A stretch of DNA of 64,000 nucleotides. It comes from 2-01-FULL-40-13 sp964433155. GTDB taxonomy: Bacteria; Patescibacteriota; Microgenomatia; UBA1406; GWC2-37-13. Under the pieces are notes generated by a model. That model worked only from the letters and a program-made list of their open reading frames with translations. It was not told the DNA's origin and searched no databases. This document shows positions 54,867 through 63,087 of the stretch, in pieces (position 1 is the first letter of the stretch; each line of letters opens with the position of its first letter). The stretch covers positions 1 through 64,000 of the forward strand of contig CAYSQE010000006.1 in NCBI GenBank assembly GCA_964433155.1, written 5' to 3'. The translations under genes were made by a program, and so were the position numbers.

Positions 54867-55079
54867 CTATCTGGCTGTATGAAGAAGTATCAAAGCTCTT
54901 TGATAGTCGCTGACTGGTACAAATAAGACCGTCATCTGATCAAAGTAACTTTTGAAAAGATAAACATTTATATGATATGCCTCTAGAATTTCCTTGGCTA
55001 AGTCTGCCTCTATCCTGTCAGAGAATTTTTTAACGAGCTTCAAATGTCTCCTAAACTCTCTTCTGATTTTTTTTATCAT
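54867..55079 (-). CDS. DUF2007-like small protein
   Basis: About 70 residues from MIKKIRREF; the frame stays open 18 codons upstream to a TTG. The pattern SDRIEADLAKEILEAYHINVYLF ... VLFVPVSDYQRALILL matches DUF2007 ('putative signal transducing') proteins, which are ferredoxin-like folds of unknown function. The start is uncertain as neither candidate has a clear ribosome-binding site or a -10 at leaderless spacing. Confidence 0.55.
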   Translation of the reverse strand: MIKKIRREFRRHLKLVKKFSDRIEADLAKEILEAYHINVYLFKSYFDQMTVLFVPVSDYQRALILLHTAR

Positions 55080-55225
55080 AGGATTTGAAAAATTAATAAC
55101 AATAAATATCTCTTGGCTTTTATTAGTATGCAATAAATTTTAAAAAAGTTTCATCCTAAATAAGATCTCCAACTCTTCTAAAAACTAATAGAAACTTTTA
55201 ATTGAAATATGCATATAAACTATTA

Positions 55226-56257
55226 ATGAAAAAAATAATAATCTTTACTTTCACACTTGGAATAATTTTAATTACCTTTTTGTTAGCTAGGTCAAAATCA
55301 CAAAATCAAACCTTACCTTCAATGCAAAGCGGAGTTGATGAAAATCAGGGCGGGCCTGAAACCAATCTACCTGCTTTATCAATTCAAACTCTCAGAAATG
55401 GTGATTATCCAGGTAGCGACATTGTCATCGAAGAAACTCTTTCATCCGGATCAAACTACAATCGATATGTTGTTTCCTATAAATCTGAGGGTCTTAAAAT
55501 TTATGCTCTTCTCACTATTCCTTCTGGTGAAAAACCAGCAAACGGATGGCCTGTAATTATTTTTAATCATGGCTATATTCCTCCAACTCAATATCAAACG
55601 ACCGAACGCTATGTTGCCTATGTCGATGGTTTCGCTAGAAATGGATATATTGTTTTCAAACCAGACTATCGTGGACATGGCGACTCTGAGGGAAATCCCC
55701 AAGGAGCCTATGGATCTAACGCTTATACTATTGACGTTTTAAATGCTGTATCTTCTATTAAGAAATACAAGGACGCTGACCCTGAAAAAATTGGTATGTG
55801 GGGACATTCGTTGGGAGGATTTATCACACTTCGCAATATGGTTACAACAAAAGATGTTAAGGTGGGTGTGATATGGGCGGGGGTTGTCGCATCATACCCA
55901 GATCTATTAAATCGATGGAGAAGAAGAACTTCACCAATACCTGGTGTTAATCGACCTGGTAGTTGGCGTCAAACGCTTATAGACCAGAATGGAACACCTG
56001 AGCAAAATCCAGACTTCTGGAACTCAATATCTGCCAATAGTTTTCTTTCTGACATCTCCGGCCCCCTTCAACTTCATCATGGTACTGCAGATACCTCGGT
56101 TCCCATTGAATTTTCAGAGAAACTTGAAGAACAAATGAAAGCCGCTGGAAAACAAGTTGAGCTTTATAGCTATGCTGGAAACGATCATAATATTTCAACT
56201 TCCTTTAATCTTGCCATGCAACGATCAACAGAATTTTTTGACAAATATTTGAAATAA
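55226..56257 (+). CDS. secreted alpha/beta hydrolase (dipeptidyl-peptidase/acyl-hydrolase-like)
   Basis: A 343-residue protein with an N-terminal signal anchor (IIIFTFTLGIILITFLLA), a polar linker and a serine hydrolase domain: VIIFNHGYIPPTQY, KPDYRGHGDSEGNPQ, IGMWGHSLGGFITL (nucleophile Ser about 205), LQLHHGTADTSVPIEFS (Asp) and YAGNDHNIS (His). It resembles S9-type peptidases and acetyl xylan or dienelactone esterases. The start at 55226 is set by TATAAA (55214-55219) six bases upstream. Confidence 0.87.
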   Translation: MKKIIIFTFTLGIILITFLLARSKSQNQTLPSMQSGVDENQGGPETNLPALSIQTLRNGDYPGSDIVIEETLSSGSNYNRYVVSYKSEGLKIYALLTIPSGEKPANGWPVIIFNHGYIPPTQYQTTERYVAYVDGFARNGYIVFKPDYRGHGDSEGNPQGAYGSNAYTIDVLNAVSSIKKYKDADPEKIGMWGHSLGGFITLRNMVTTKDVKVGVIWAGVVASYPDLLNRWRRRTSPIPGVNRPGSWRQTLIDQNGTPEQNPDFWNSISANSFLSDISGPLQLHHGTADTSVPIEFSEKLEEQMKAAGKQVELYSYAGNDHNISTSFNLAMQRSTEFFDKYLK

Positions 56258-56282
56258 CAAAACTTGATGATAGAATTATTTA

Positions 56283-56993
56283 ATGAAGCGACTAAATCTT
56301 TGGCTAACGCTTTCTTCCTTGAGCGTTATTTTAGTAACGGCAGAGCGATTTTCCCCAACTACCAAAATTATCCTTCAGCCATATAGTTTTTTGCGACTTC
56401 ATGAGGTTGTACAGATGGTATTTATAATTCTTGCTACAGTTCTTATCCCATTTATGGTATTTAGAGAACTTACACAAAATTTTTCTTTACTAAAAAGCAA
56501 GTTGAACCTTTTCTTAGCATTGTTATTTATAATAGGAATTTATTTTTATGCTACAGGAAACGGCGTACATGAGATTGCAAGCTATATTTTTAACACCTTT
56601 TGCGATATTAAAAATGTTAGACCTGGTTTTTGCGGAAGCGCTTTTTTTAACGATTACTATTTCGGAAATATTCTCTATTTTATTGGAGCCTATCTTCTGG
56701 TGGTTCCATTAATTTTATTAGAAAGACAAAATCCAGATCCGAAATTCAAAAAGAAAGATTGGCTTGTTTTAATTATCAACGCCTTAGTTTTTGCCTTTGC
56801 GATTTTTGCTTACGCGGCATTTGACCGAGTCCTTGTGGGTCTAACTTATTCGATAACAACGACGATTACTATTTTATTTCTTCTCTTCACTGCAAAGAAA
56901 AAATATCGAGAGCTACCTTATACAACCTACGCAGCAGTCACATACACTGTTGGGACCTTCGCTTCAATCTTTGTAAGGTTTTTATTAAAATAA
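56283..56993 (+). CDS. seven-helix membrane protein, unknown
   Basis: A 236-residue protein with about seven hydrophobic segments. A polar motif YATGNGVHEIASYIFNTFC ... GFCGSAFFNDYYFGNIL between helices 3 and 4 holds His, Glu and two Cys and may be a catalytic or metal site. No family is recognised. TTGAAA-N16-TAGAAT ends six bases before the ATG (leaderless). Confidence 0.65.
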   Translation: MKRLNLWLTLSSLSVILVTAERFSPTTKIILQPYSFLRLHEVVQMVFIILATVLIPFMVFRELTQNFSLLKSKLNLFLALLFIIGIYFYATGNGVHEIASYIFNTFCDIKNVRPGFCGSAFFNDYYFGNILYFIGAYLLVVPLILLERQNPDPKFKKKDWLVLIINALVFAFAIFAYAAFDRVLVGLTYSITTTITILFLLFTAKKKYRELPYTTYAAVTYTVGTFASIFVRFLLK

Positions 56994-57169
56994 GGTATTA
57001 TTCCTTTTTAACTTCTGAATTAAATTATCAACTCTTCTTTTAATTTCTGCGAATGTTTTTTCTGAAATTTCTATCTTTTTTAACTCTTGATCCCTTGATT
57101 GATCTTTCGCCGTAATTCCATAATCATCTATGTCTAAAATTTTCCATACTTCATAAAATGAATAACCAT
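56985..57169 (-). pseudogene. small gene with a one-base frameshift at its start
   Basis: A frame open from 57161 to the TAA at 56985 encodes YSFYEVWKILDIDDYGITAK and further charged helix to KRNNTLF, but has no start codon. On the minus strand TATAAT (57181-57176) ends exactly six bases before an ATG at 57169 that reads into an 11-codon dead frame (MVIHFMKYGKF). Adding one G after that ATG would give MGYSFYEVWK and a 61-residue protein. The promoter geometry supports a decayed leaderless gene, or a sequencing error. Its end overlaps the convergent gene by nine bases. Confidence 0.5.
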
Positions 57170-57222
57170 CGGAAGATTATAACAAAATTATAACCTGCAA
57201 AGATAAGCTATAATGTAGAAAT

Positions 57223-57714
57223 ATGAGTACTCCCCAATTCACCAGCACACATGTAATAAGAAGTCTCAAAGCAAAATATAAAACCAAGCGGTCTTCTGCG
57301 GAAAAAATCGCTGACTGGATGACTTTTACATTTGGAAGCATGGGTTTTCTATTTTTAAATATGTTTTTATTTATTTTTTGGGTTCTTTTAAATATAGAAT
57401 TAATAAATTTCATAAAACCATTTGATCCTTTTCCATTTGGGCTCTTGACTATGATCGTTTCACTTGAGGCAATATTTCTTTCAATATTTGTACTTATCTC
57501 TCAAAATAGAGCAGCAAAAATAGATGATTTGCGTGAAGAAGTCGATCTGCAAGTTGACATCATCACAGAGTCTGAACTTACAAAAGTTATGAAACTTGTT
57601 ACCTTACTATTGCAAAAAAACGGTGTAGATGTTTCAAAAGATAAAGAACTAGAGCTGATGTTTAAACCTTTAGACGAAAGTAAAATCGAGAAATCATTAG
57701 AAAAACAGGTGTAG
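57223..57714 (+). CDS. DUF1003 membrane protein
   Basis: A 163-residue protein with two membrane helices and the family phrase KIADWMTFTFGSMGFLFLNMFLF ... FDPFPFGLLTMIVSLEAIFLSIFVLISQNRAAKIDDLREEVDLQVD. DUF1003 proteins are widely found and their function is unknown; some are noted as cyclic-nucleotide- or stress-related. TATAAT ends eight bases before the ATG. Confidence 0.9.
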   Translation: MSTPQFTSTHVIRSLKAKYKTKRSSAEKIADWMTFTFGSMGFLFLNMFLFIFWVLLNIELINFIKPFDPFPFGLLTMIVSLEAIFLSIFVLISQNRAAKIDDLREEVDLQVDIITESELTKVMKLVTLLLQKNGVDVSKDKELELMFKPLDESKIEKSLEKQV

Positions 57715-57719
57715 CCAGT

Positions 57720-58478
57720 TTATAAAAATTTTTTAATCACATCCGCAACGCCATCTTCGTCAACTGATGGTGCTATGTAATCGGCGATTGCCTTTAGATC
57801 TTCGACTGCATTACCCATCGCGACTCTAAGACCGCACGCCATAAGCAGTGGAAAATCATTATAGTGATCTCCAATTCCAATTATTTCTTTTGTCGAAACT
57901 CCCAATATCTCTGCAAATTTCAAAATAGCATATTGTTTAGTTGCTTCTGCATTTGTTACGTAGACGTTAAAGAAATCGTTTCCTTCATAAGCAGATGTTT
58001 TTACCAAAGCCACATCTTTTAATACTTTTTCTATTTGTTGAGTAAACTCTTCAGTCTCTTTTTTTGTAAGAGCTGCAACACGGACTTTGACAATTTGCGC
58101 ACTGGAGGGTATTCTTTGTTTACCTACAATATATGCTTTACTGCTTGCTGATAAACGAATAACCTTATTATAGTTTTTGGCTATTTTTACGACTGTTTTC
58201 ACTTTTTCATCGCTCATTACTGAAAGCCAAAGCGATTTTTTAGAAATCGGGTCAAAAATTGCCGCACCGTTATCTACTATCAAAGGAGATCGTAACCCCA
58301 ATTCAGCAATTAAATGTTCTATCAGAAAAAACGGTTTGCCTGTTGCGATACTGAATGGAAAATTTCTTTTATTTAAGGCTGCTATTGCTTTTTTAATTTT
58401 CGCGCTTGGAACTGAGTGTAGTGCCAAAGGAGTAAGCGTCCCGTCAACATCAGAGATGATCGCCTTATACTTTTTCAC
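57720..58478 (-). CDS. HAD-superfamily IIB phosphatase (Cof-like)
   Basis: A 252-residue HAD hydrolase with motif I SDVDGTLTPL (nucleophile Asp), motif II FSIATGKP, a Cof-type cap domain, motif III Lys in the KQYAILKFAE region and motif IV IIGIGDHYNDFPLLMACG. Such enzymes dephosphorylate sugar phosphates and related compounds. The start is GTG at 58478: TATAAT (minus, 58491-58486) ends seven bases upstream. This is a leaderless GTG start. Confidence 0.9.
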   Translation of the reverse strand: MKKYKAIISDVDGTLTPLALHSVPSAKIKKAIAALNKRNFPFSIATGKPFFLIEHLIAELGLRSPLIVDNGAAIFDPISKKSLWLSVMSDEKVKTVVKIAKNYNKVIRLSASSKAYIVGKQRIPSSAQIVKVRVAALTKKETEEFTQQIEKVLKDVALVKTSAYEGNDFFNVYVTNAEATKQYAILKFAEILGVSTKEIIGIGDHYNDFPLLMACGLRVAMGNAVEDLKAIADYIAPSVDEDGVADVIKKFL

Positions 58479-58519
58479 AAAAAAGATTATATAATAAAAT
58501 TGTTATTACAATTATATCT

Positions 58520-58837
58520 ATGTACAAATTTGCTGAGTTTGCAAAATTAGAGATACGGATGGGGACCGTGCTTGAAGCAGAAAAAGTCCCTGGGACTGAT
58601 AGACTATTGAAAGTGATCGTGGACATGGGCAATGAAAAAAGGCAGGTTGTTGCAGGTTTTGGTCACAAACACAATCCTGAAGATCTCATGGGTAAACAGG
58701 TCCCGATTGTAGTCAATATCGAAAAGGCTGTGATTCGAGGAGTTGAAAGCAACGGAATTCTTATGGCGATTGACGACGAAAACGCAACTTTACTTCTGCC
58801 TGAAAAACAAGTACTTAATGGGAGTAACATTAAGTAA
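58520..58837 (+). CDS. tRNA-binding domain protein (EMAPII/CsaA/MetRS-beta-like)
   Basis: A 105-residue OB-fold: FAKLEIRMGTVLEAEKVPGTDRLLKVIVDMG, RQVVAGFGHKHNPEDLMGKQVPIVVNIEKA and VIRGVESNGILMAID. It matches the domain found alone as CsaA or MetRS-beta and fused to MetRS in other bacteria. It binds tRNA or acts as a chaperone. TACAAT ends seven bases before the ATG. Confidence 0.92.
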   Translation: MYKFAEFAKLEIRMGTVLEAEKVPGTDRLLKVIVDMGNEKRQVVAGFGHKHNPEDLMGKQVPIVVNIEKAVIRGVESNGILMAIDDENATLLLPEKQVLNGSNIK

Positions 58838-58854
58838 AATTTCTAACCTCTGGC

Positions 58855-58944
58855 TTAGAAAGTATTGAGTAGCGAGTTAAGAATTTTATCTGCTTGTTCT
58901 TTATTTTCAGCACTTATAAAAACTTGAAAATATCTTTTTGCCAT
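58855..58944 (-). pseudogene. remnant of a CutA-type protein
   Basis: A 29-codon frame, MAKRYFQVFISAENKEQADK then ILNSLLNTF. It resembles the first strand and helix of CutA1 (about 105 residues), then stops. No continuation is seen in other frames. It starts one base after the SRPBCC gene stop. Probably a truncated relic, although a genuine 29-residue peptide cannot be excluded. Confidence 0.45.
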
Positions 58945-58945
58945 A

Positions 58946-59329
58946 TTAACTTTCTATTACTTTTTTTAATTTTTCTAATGTTTCTTGAGTGAACGGTTCT
59001 TCCATATCGCCCTTATCTACCCATTCATAGTATTCAAACTCAGTTATATTATCACCTTTTGATTTAAAGATATATCGGCAATGATAGTTCTGGTCTTTTG
59101 AGATCCATTCAACCATTTCATTTTCTTTAATAGCAGAAACAATAACTTCCGAGGGATCACCTTTTTTATTTTGAAGTGTATAAATAGTTCCAACTTTAAC
59201 TGGCCACTCACTTGTTTTTTCTTTGACTACAGAATCTATCCATCTTGTGGTATTTGGTGGAGTTATAGTAAACTCAAAAACTTCCTGAACAGATTTATTG
59301 ATTTTAATAGTCAATTTGTTCTCTTTCAT
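58946..59329 (-). CDS. SRPBCC (START-like) family protein
   Basis: A 127-residue protein from MKENKLTIKINKSVQEVFEF. The pattern of strand, helix and strands (TRWIDSVVKEKTSEWPVKVGTIYTLQNK ... EFEYYEWVDKG) fits the SRPBCC lipid/ligand-binding fold. No ligand or enzyme role can be given. It is a paralogue in fold of the AHSA1-like gene at 62105. Confidence 0.75.
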   Translation of the reverse strand: MKENKLTIKINKSVQEVFEFTITPPNTTRWIDSVVKEKTSEWPVKVGTIYTLQNKKGDPSEVIVSAIKENEMVEWISKDQNYHCRYIFKSKGDNITEFEYYEWVDKGDMEEPFTQETLEKLKKVIES

Positions 59330-59423
59330 AATCAATGTAATACCTATTTTATCTTAATTCCTTAGATAATCTTACTTTTTTATCATAAAAAGAGCTAAAA
59401 TATAATAATGGAGGAAAAAATAT

Positions 59424-59651
59424 ATGGTAGGTGATTCTGTTGTAACAGATCCGTATGAGTGTCCTGTTTGTGGATATCAAGCAGAAAGTGAAGTTGAACT
59501 TCGTGAACATTTTGAGCTAAAGGCTGGAGATGATGAACACGACGAATATGATTTCAATCCAAAGGGTAAAGAAATTGTCGATGAAGATTCTGTGGGCACT
59601 CCTGCTGGAACTCCAGGTCATCCGGGCATCGATGAAGGATCTCAAGAGTAG
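59424..59651 (+). CDS. small zinc-finger-like protein
   Basis: A 75-residue, very acidic protein with one C2H2-like finger: YECPVCGYQAESEVELREHFELKAGDDEH, i.e. CxxC with a following H. The rest is Asp/Glu-rich and Gly/Pro-rich. GGAGG (59410-59414) stands nine bases before the ATG, one of the few good Shine-Dalgarno sites here. Function unknown. Confidence 0.65.
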   Translation: MVGDSVVTDPYECPVCGYQAESEVELREHFELKAGDDEHDEYDFNPKGKEIVDEDSVGTPAGTPGHPGIDEGSQE

Positions 59652-59666
59652 ACTATAATAATCTCC

Positions 59667-60854
59667 ATGGGTAAATTAGAAATTAAAAAATATTTTTCCG
59701 GCCTTTCGAAAAATACTGTCCTTCTTGCCTTAGCTTCTCTTTTTTCAGATATATCAACTGAGATGTTATATCCGGTGCTTCCCATCTTTCTTACCCAGAA
59801 CTTGAAAGCTGGCGGAAGTATCGTTGGGATTATCGAAGGCATAGCTGAAGCTACAAAAAATATCATTCAAGGATTTTCCGGTTACTTGTCAGATAAAATC
59901 CAAAAAAGAAAACAAATTGCTCTTTTTGGCTATACGTTATCTGCAGTATCAAAACCTTTGATTGGGCTAGCAACGGTTTGGCACATAGTATTGGGTGCAA
60001 GATTTTTTGATCGACTGGGTTCCGGCATCCGCTCTGCCCCTCGCGATGCACTCATAGCTTCCTCAGTCGACGAAAAAAATAGAGGCAAGGCATTTGGTTT
60101 TGAAGGCATTGGAGATAATCTTGGTGCATTTTTAGGCCCACTTATTGCGATATTAATTTTGTATTCCTTTCGTATCGATATTCGTTATATTTTTTACCTT
60201 GCCTTGATTCCAGGAATACTCTCGGTTCTGATGATTTTTTTACTAAAAGAAAAGGCAGTGGTGATAGATTCAAAACAAAGGATCGATATTCGTATTAATA
60301 AATTTCCCAATGCCTATTGGAGATATTTATTGGTGATTGCACTATTTGGTATCGGTAACTCGAGCAATTCATTTCTTATTCTGCAGACAAAAAATCTAGG
60401 AGTTCCATTAGGTATAACCATTTTTATTTATGCTTTTTATAATCTGGTGGCTACTCTTATCTCTTACCCCTCAGGTTCTTTGTCAGATAAAGTTGGCAGA
60501 AAGCCTTTACTGATGATGTCTTTTTTTATATTTCTTATTTCTTATCTTGGCTTCGCTTTAACTAAAAACTTATTTATTATTGCTACCCTTTTTATATTCT
60601 ATGGCATGTACCATGGGATATTTAGATCTGTGGGTAAATCGTTTGCGATAGATTTCGTTCCTCAGGAACTACAGGCGAGCGCTGTCGGCTGGTACTCAAC
60701 AACTGTTGGATTGACGACTCTTGTTGCAAGTGTTGTTGCTGGACAGTTGTGGGATAATATCAGCCACTCATCAGTATTTATTTTTGGAGCCTTTTTTTCA
60801 CTCATCGGTATTTTGGCTTTATCAATTCTTATCCCAAACAAGAAAATTCATTAA
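59667..60854 (+). CDS. MFS transporter
   Basis: A 395-residue 12-helix MFS carrier: ISTEMLYPVLPIFLTQNL, GYLSDKIQKRKQIALFGY (motif A), DRLGSGIRSAPRDALIASS, GIGDNLGAFLGPLIAIL and SYPSGSLSDKVGRKPLLM (second motif A). It is similar to a group of exporters of unknown substrate. TATAAT (59654-59659) ends seven bases before the ATG. Its stop overlaps by four bases the convergent MFS gene. Confidence 0.9.
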   Translation: MGKLEIKKYFSGLSKNTVLLALASLFSDISTEMLYPVLPIFLTQNLKAGGSIVGIIEGIAEATKNIIQGFSGYLSDKIQKRKQIALFGYTLSAVSKPLIGLATVWHIVLGARFFDRLGSGIRSAPRDALIASSVDEKNRGKAFGFEGIGDNLGAFLGPLIAILILYSFRIDIRYIFYLALIPGILSVLMIFLLKEKAVVIDSKQRIDIRINKFPNAYWRYLLVIALFGIGNSSNSFLILQTKNLGVPLGITIFIYAFYNLVATLISYPSGSLSDKVGRKPLLMMSFFIFLISYLGFALTKNLFIIATLFIFYGMYHGIFRSVGKSFAIDFVPQELQASAVGWYSTTVGLTTLVASVVAGQLWDNISHSSVFIFGAFFSLIGILALSILIPNKKIH

Positions 60855-62092
60855 CTCTTTTTTATCACGTCAGACTTGGGTCGAACACGACGAGCAAGAA
60901 AAACAAATGGCAATGCCATAATCTGAAAAAAAGCCCCAACAATGTACGAAATCGGGTAACTGTAGATATCGGCTACCTTGCCAAGTGCCGGTTGGATGAC
61001 AACTCCACCACTTGATCCAACCAACGAATCAAACGACAGTACTGTCGCTCTCTCACTGGAAGGAATCAGGCTATTAATATATGTTTGACGTACGGGAGCT
61101 GTTGCGGCAAATACAAGTCCCCAGATAATAAGGATCGCGATTGCAATCCAAAAATTTGTCGCAAATCCGATAACTACCAATAATAAAGTGCTTATGACTA
61201 TACTTGTCATCAGCAGTGAAGTCCGAAAACGAAATAGCCGTATAAAATAGGGAACTGCAAATCCGCCAATAATTTGTGTGCCTGCGATGATGGCTGCTGC
61301 CAGTCCTGCAATTCCATAAGCGCGTTGATCACCATATAACTTCAATAGATATGGCTGCATCGCATAAAATGTATAGAAGCTTACTCCCACACTAAATGGA
61401 GCGGCAAGGATGATCCATCGAACAGGAGGACTACGTAACCCATTGTTAAGTGAAGCCACAAAAATTTTTTTCATATCATCTAATAAATGTTTAGTTCGCC
61501 TTGGTTTAAATCCCAAATCTCTCATGAGAAAAAAAGCGACCAGGAAGTTAATCCCCAACACCAAAGTTCGAAGGATATATGGTACTCCAAGAGTTGTCAA
61601 TTGAGCAATCAGTCCACCGGCAACAGAACCCACCAACATTGCGACTCCGCCAACCATCTGACCCTTAGCAAAGACCGATTCTAGAGTTTTTTTAAAACCA
61701 GTAAAACGCAGAGCATCGACTAACCAAGCTTCAGTTGCTCCTGAAAAGAATGTGAATCCAAGCCCAAGAAGAACCGACGTCATAGCCCAAGCCCAAAATG
61801 GAGCGCGCAATTGCCACGCCAATAAATACAGATAGGTTGACGCTCCTAGGGTTAGGGTTCCAAGTAAATATGAAGTTCTTCTTCCTAAAGAATCTGCGAC
61901 TATGCCGGTTGGCACCTCAAAAATAACCTGACCTAAAGTAAAAAAAGCATTAGCGGCGAAAGCCTCGGTATTACTTAGGCTAGCGTCAAGTAAAAAAAGA
62001 GTGTTGATGCCCCAAATAAATGAAGTAGCAAGAGTGTTAAGTAAAACTAAGATAAGATAGGTGTTTTGAATCTGCTGAGGTTTTGGTTTCAT
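60851..62092 (-). CDS. MFS transporter, comparatively GC-rich
   Basis: A 413-residue 12-helix MFS carrier: FEVPTGIVADSLGRRTSYLLG (motif A) and FAATAPVRQTYINSLIPSSERATVLSFDSL. It looks richer in GC and in Ala/Gly than its AT-rich neighbours, with few AAA/TTT runs, which hints at transfer from another genome. Convergent with another MFS gene. Confidence 0.9.
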   Translation of the reverse strand: MKPKPQQIQNTYLILVLLNTLATSFIWGINTLFLLDASLSNTEAFAANAFFTLGQVIFEVPTGIVADSLGRRTSYLLGTLTLGASTYLYLLAWQLRAPFWAWAMTSVLLGLGFTFFSGATEAWLVDALRFTGFKKTLESVFAKGQMVGGVAMLVGSVAGGLIAQLTTLGVPYILRTLVLGINFLVAFFLMRDLGFKPRRTKHLLDDMKKIFVASLNNGLRSPPVRWIILAAPFSVGVSFYTFYAMQPYLLKLYGDQRAYGIAGLAAAIIAGTQIIGGFAVPYFIRLFRFRTSLLMTSIVISTLLLVVIGFATNFWIAIAILIIWGLVFAATAPVRQTYINSLIPSSERATVLSFDSLVGSSGGVVIQPALGKVADIYSYPISYIVGAFFQIMALPFVFLARRVRPKSDVIKKS

Positions 62093-62104
62093 TTCTAATA
62101 TGAC

Positions 62105-62512
62105 TTATTTATTGAGAAAATATTCTTTCATTGGTTCCCAATAATACTCTTTCCAACCTCGAGCTATCCCGTCTGCGTACTTTGCAGGTATACCGCTTTG
62201 CCAAAAAAGAACTTTGCATTGATCGCCTTTGTGGGTTGTAAATTCTATGGTTATTTTGCTAAAGTGATACTTTGGCCAATCGTCATAATCATAGCGCCAA
62301 GATTGGACAATGCGATTATTATCAGGATCTAATTCCAATGTCTTCCCGACCATTGAACCATCCCAGATCGAGAATGCTCCTCCAACTTTTGGCTCGATTT
62401 TTGCATTGGCTTTTATCATCTTTCCATGTTTTGCACTATCCATCCAAGCAGCATACGCTTGTTTTGGATTACAAGAAAGAACAGTCCATTGTTTAATATT
62501 CTTTGTTTCCAT
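62105..62512 (-). CDS. AHSA1/SRPBCC family protein
   Basis: A 135-residue protein: IKQWTVLSCNPKQAYAAWMD, GKMIKANAKIEPKVGGAFSIWDG, LELDPDNNRIVQSWRYDYDDWP, ITIEFTTHKGDQCKVLFWQSGIP and GWKEYYWEPMKEYF. This is the AHSA1 pattern (activator of Hsp90 homologue 1-like), a START-like fold. Function in bacteria is unclear. TATAAT lies nine bases before the ATG. Confidence 0.85.
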   Translation of the reverse strand: METKNIKQWTVLSCNPKQAYAAWMDSAKHGKMIKANAKIEPKVGGAFSIWDGSMVGKTLELDPDNNRIVQSWRYDYDDWPKYHFSKITIEFTTHKGDQCKVLFWQSGIPAKYADGIARGWKEYYWEPMKEYFLNK

Positions 62513-62550
62513 ATCTGGGAAATTATAACAGAAGTTGTTCCCTCAACTTG

Positions 62551-62796
62551 TTACTTCTTTATTAACGCTTCCTTTTCTGCTTTTGTCAATTTCTTAACTT
62601 GCCATTCTCTTTTCATAGCTAGTTGCATAGTTGGATATTCTTCAGAATAAACAAGTACAACCGGTTTTTTTGCTCTTAAATATTTGGCGGACTTAAATTT
62701 ATCAAAATTATGTTCATTTATTCTTCTGTTGAGATTATTTGTTTGACCACAATATAAAGAATTATCTGAACAACGAACGATGTAGAAATAGTACAT
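62551..62796 (-). CDS. GIY-YIG nuclease family protein (YhbQ-like)
   Basis: An 81-residue single-domain GIY-YIG protein: YYFYIVRCSDNSLYCGQTNNLNRRINEHN (Y-Y-F-Y-I-V ... L-Y-C-G motif with catalytic Tyr and the Arg of RRINEH) and EYPTMQLAMKREWQVKKLTKAEK with the Glu. It is a small chromosomal nuclease. Function unknown. Confidence 0.9.
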   Translation of the reverse strand: MYYFYIVRCSDNSLYCGQTNNLNRRINEHNFDKFKSAKYLRAKKPVVLVYSEEYPTMQLAMKREWQVKKLTKAEKEALIKK

Positions 62797-62848
62797 TTGT
62801 TAAGAGTTATATTTCTCGAATAATTTTTTCAAGCAAAGTAGGGATTTT

Positions 62849-63025
62849 TTATATACCCAACTCTTCCCCAATTTTATATCCTAGCAAAATACCAACTATC
62901 GCCCCGATACCATTTCCCAATATAGAAGTAATCGAAAAAAGTGATCGACCAAAAAGAACAGGAATGTACCCTCCTATGATAGAACCAATAAACATGCCAA
63001 GATACACAAGTGTTTTTGTAGACAT
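62849..63025 (-). CDS. small two-helix membrane protein
   Basis: A 58-residue protein that begins MSTKTLVYLGMFIGSIIGGY and ends LLGYKIGEELGI. It has two Gly-rich membrane helices (LGMFIGSIIGGYIPVLFG and GNGIGAIVGILLGYKIGEELG). The Gly-rich arrangement resembles small proteins of the glycine-zipper type. TAGCAT stands six bases before the ATG. No family is recognised. Confidence 0.6.
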   Translation of the reverse strand: MSTKTLVYLGMFIGSIIGGYIPVLFGRSLFSITSILGNGIGAIVGILLGYKIGEELGI

Positions 63026-63087
63026 ATCACAATGCTAGGGAAATTGGATCAGAACTTCTAACCGCTATATCAAAATAAACAAGTTGG

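Noticed and set aside
59408..59431. Short frame starting at an ATG two bases after TATAAT, before the zinc-finger gene
   Set aside because: It ends after eight codons and the spacing to the -10 box is too short; GGAGG before 59424 supports the zinc-finger start.
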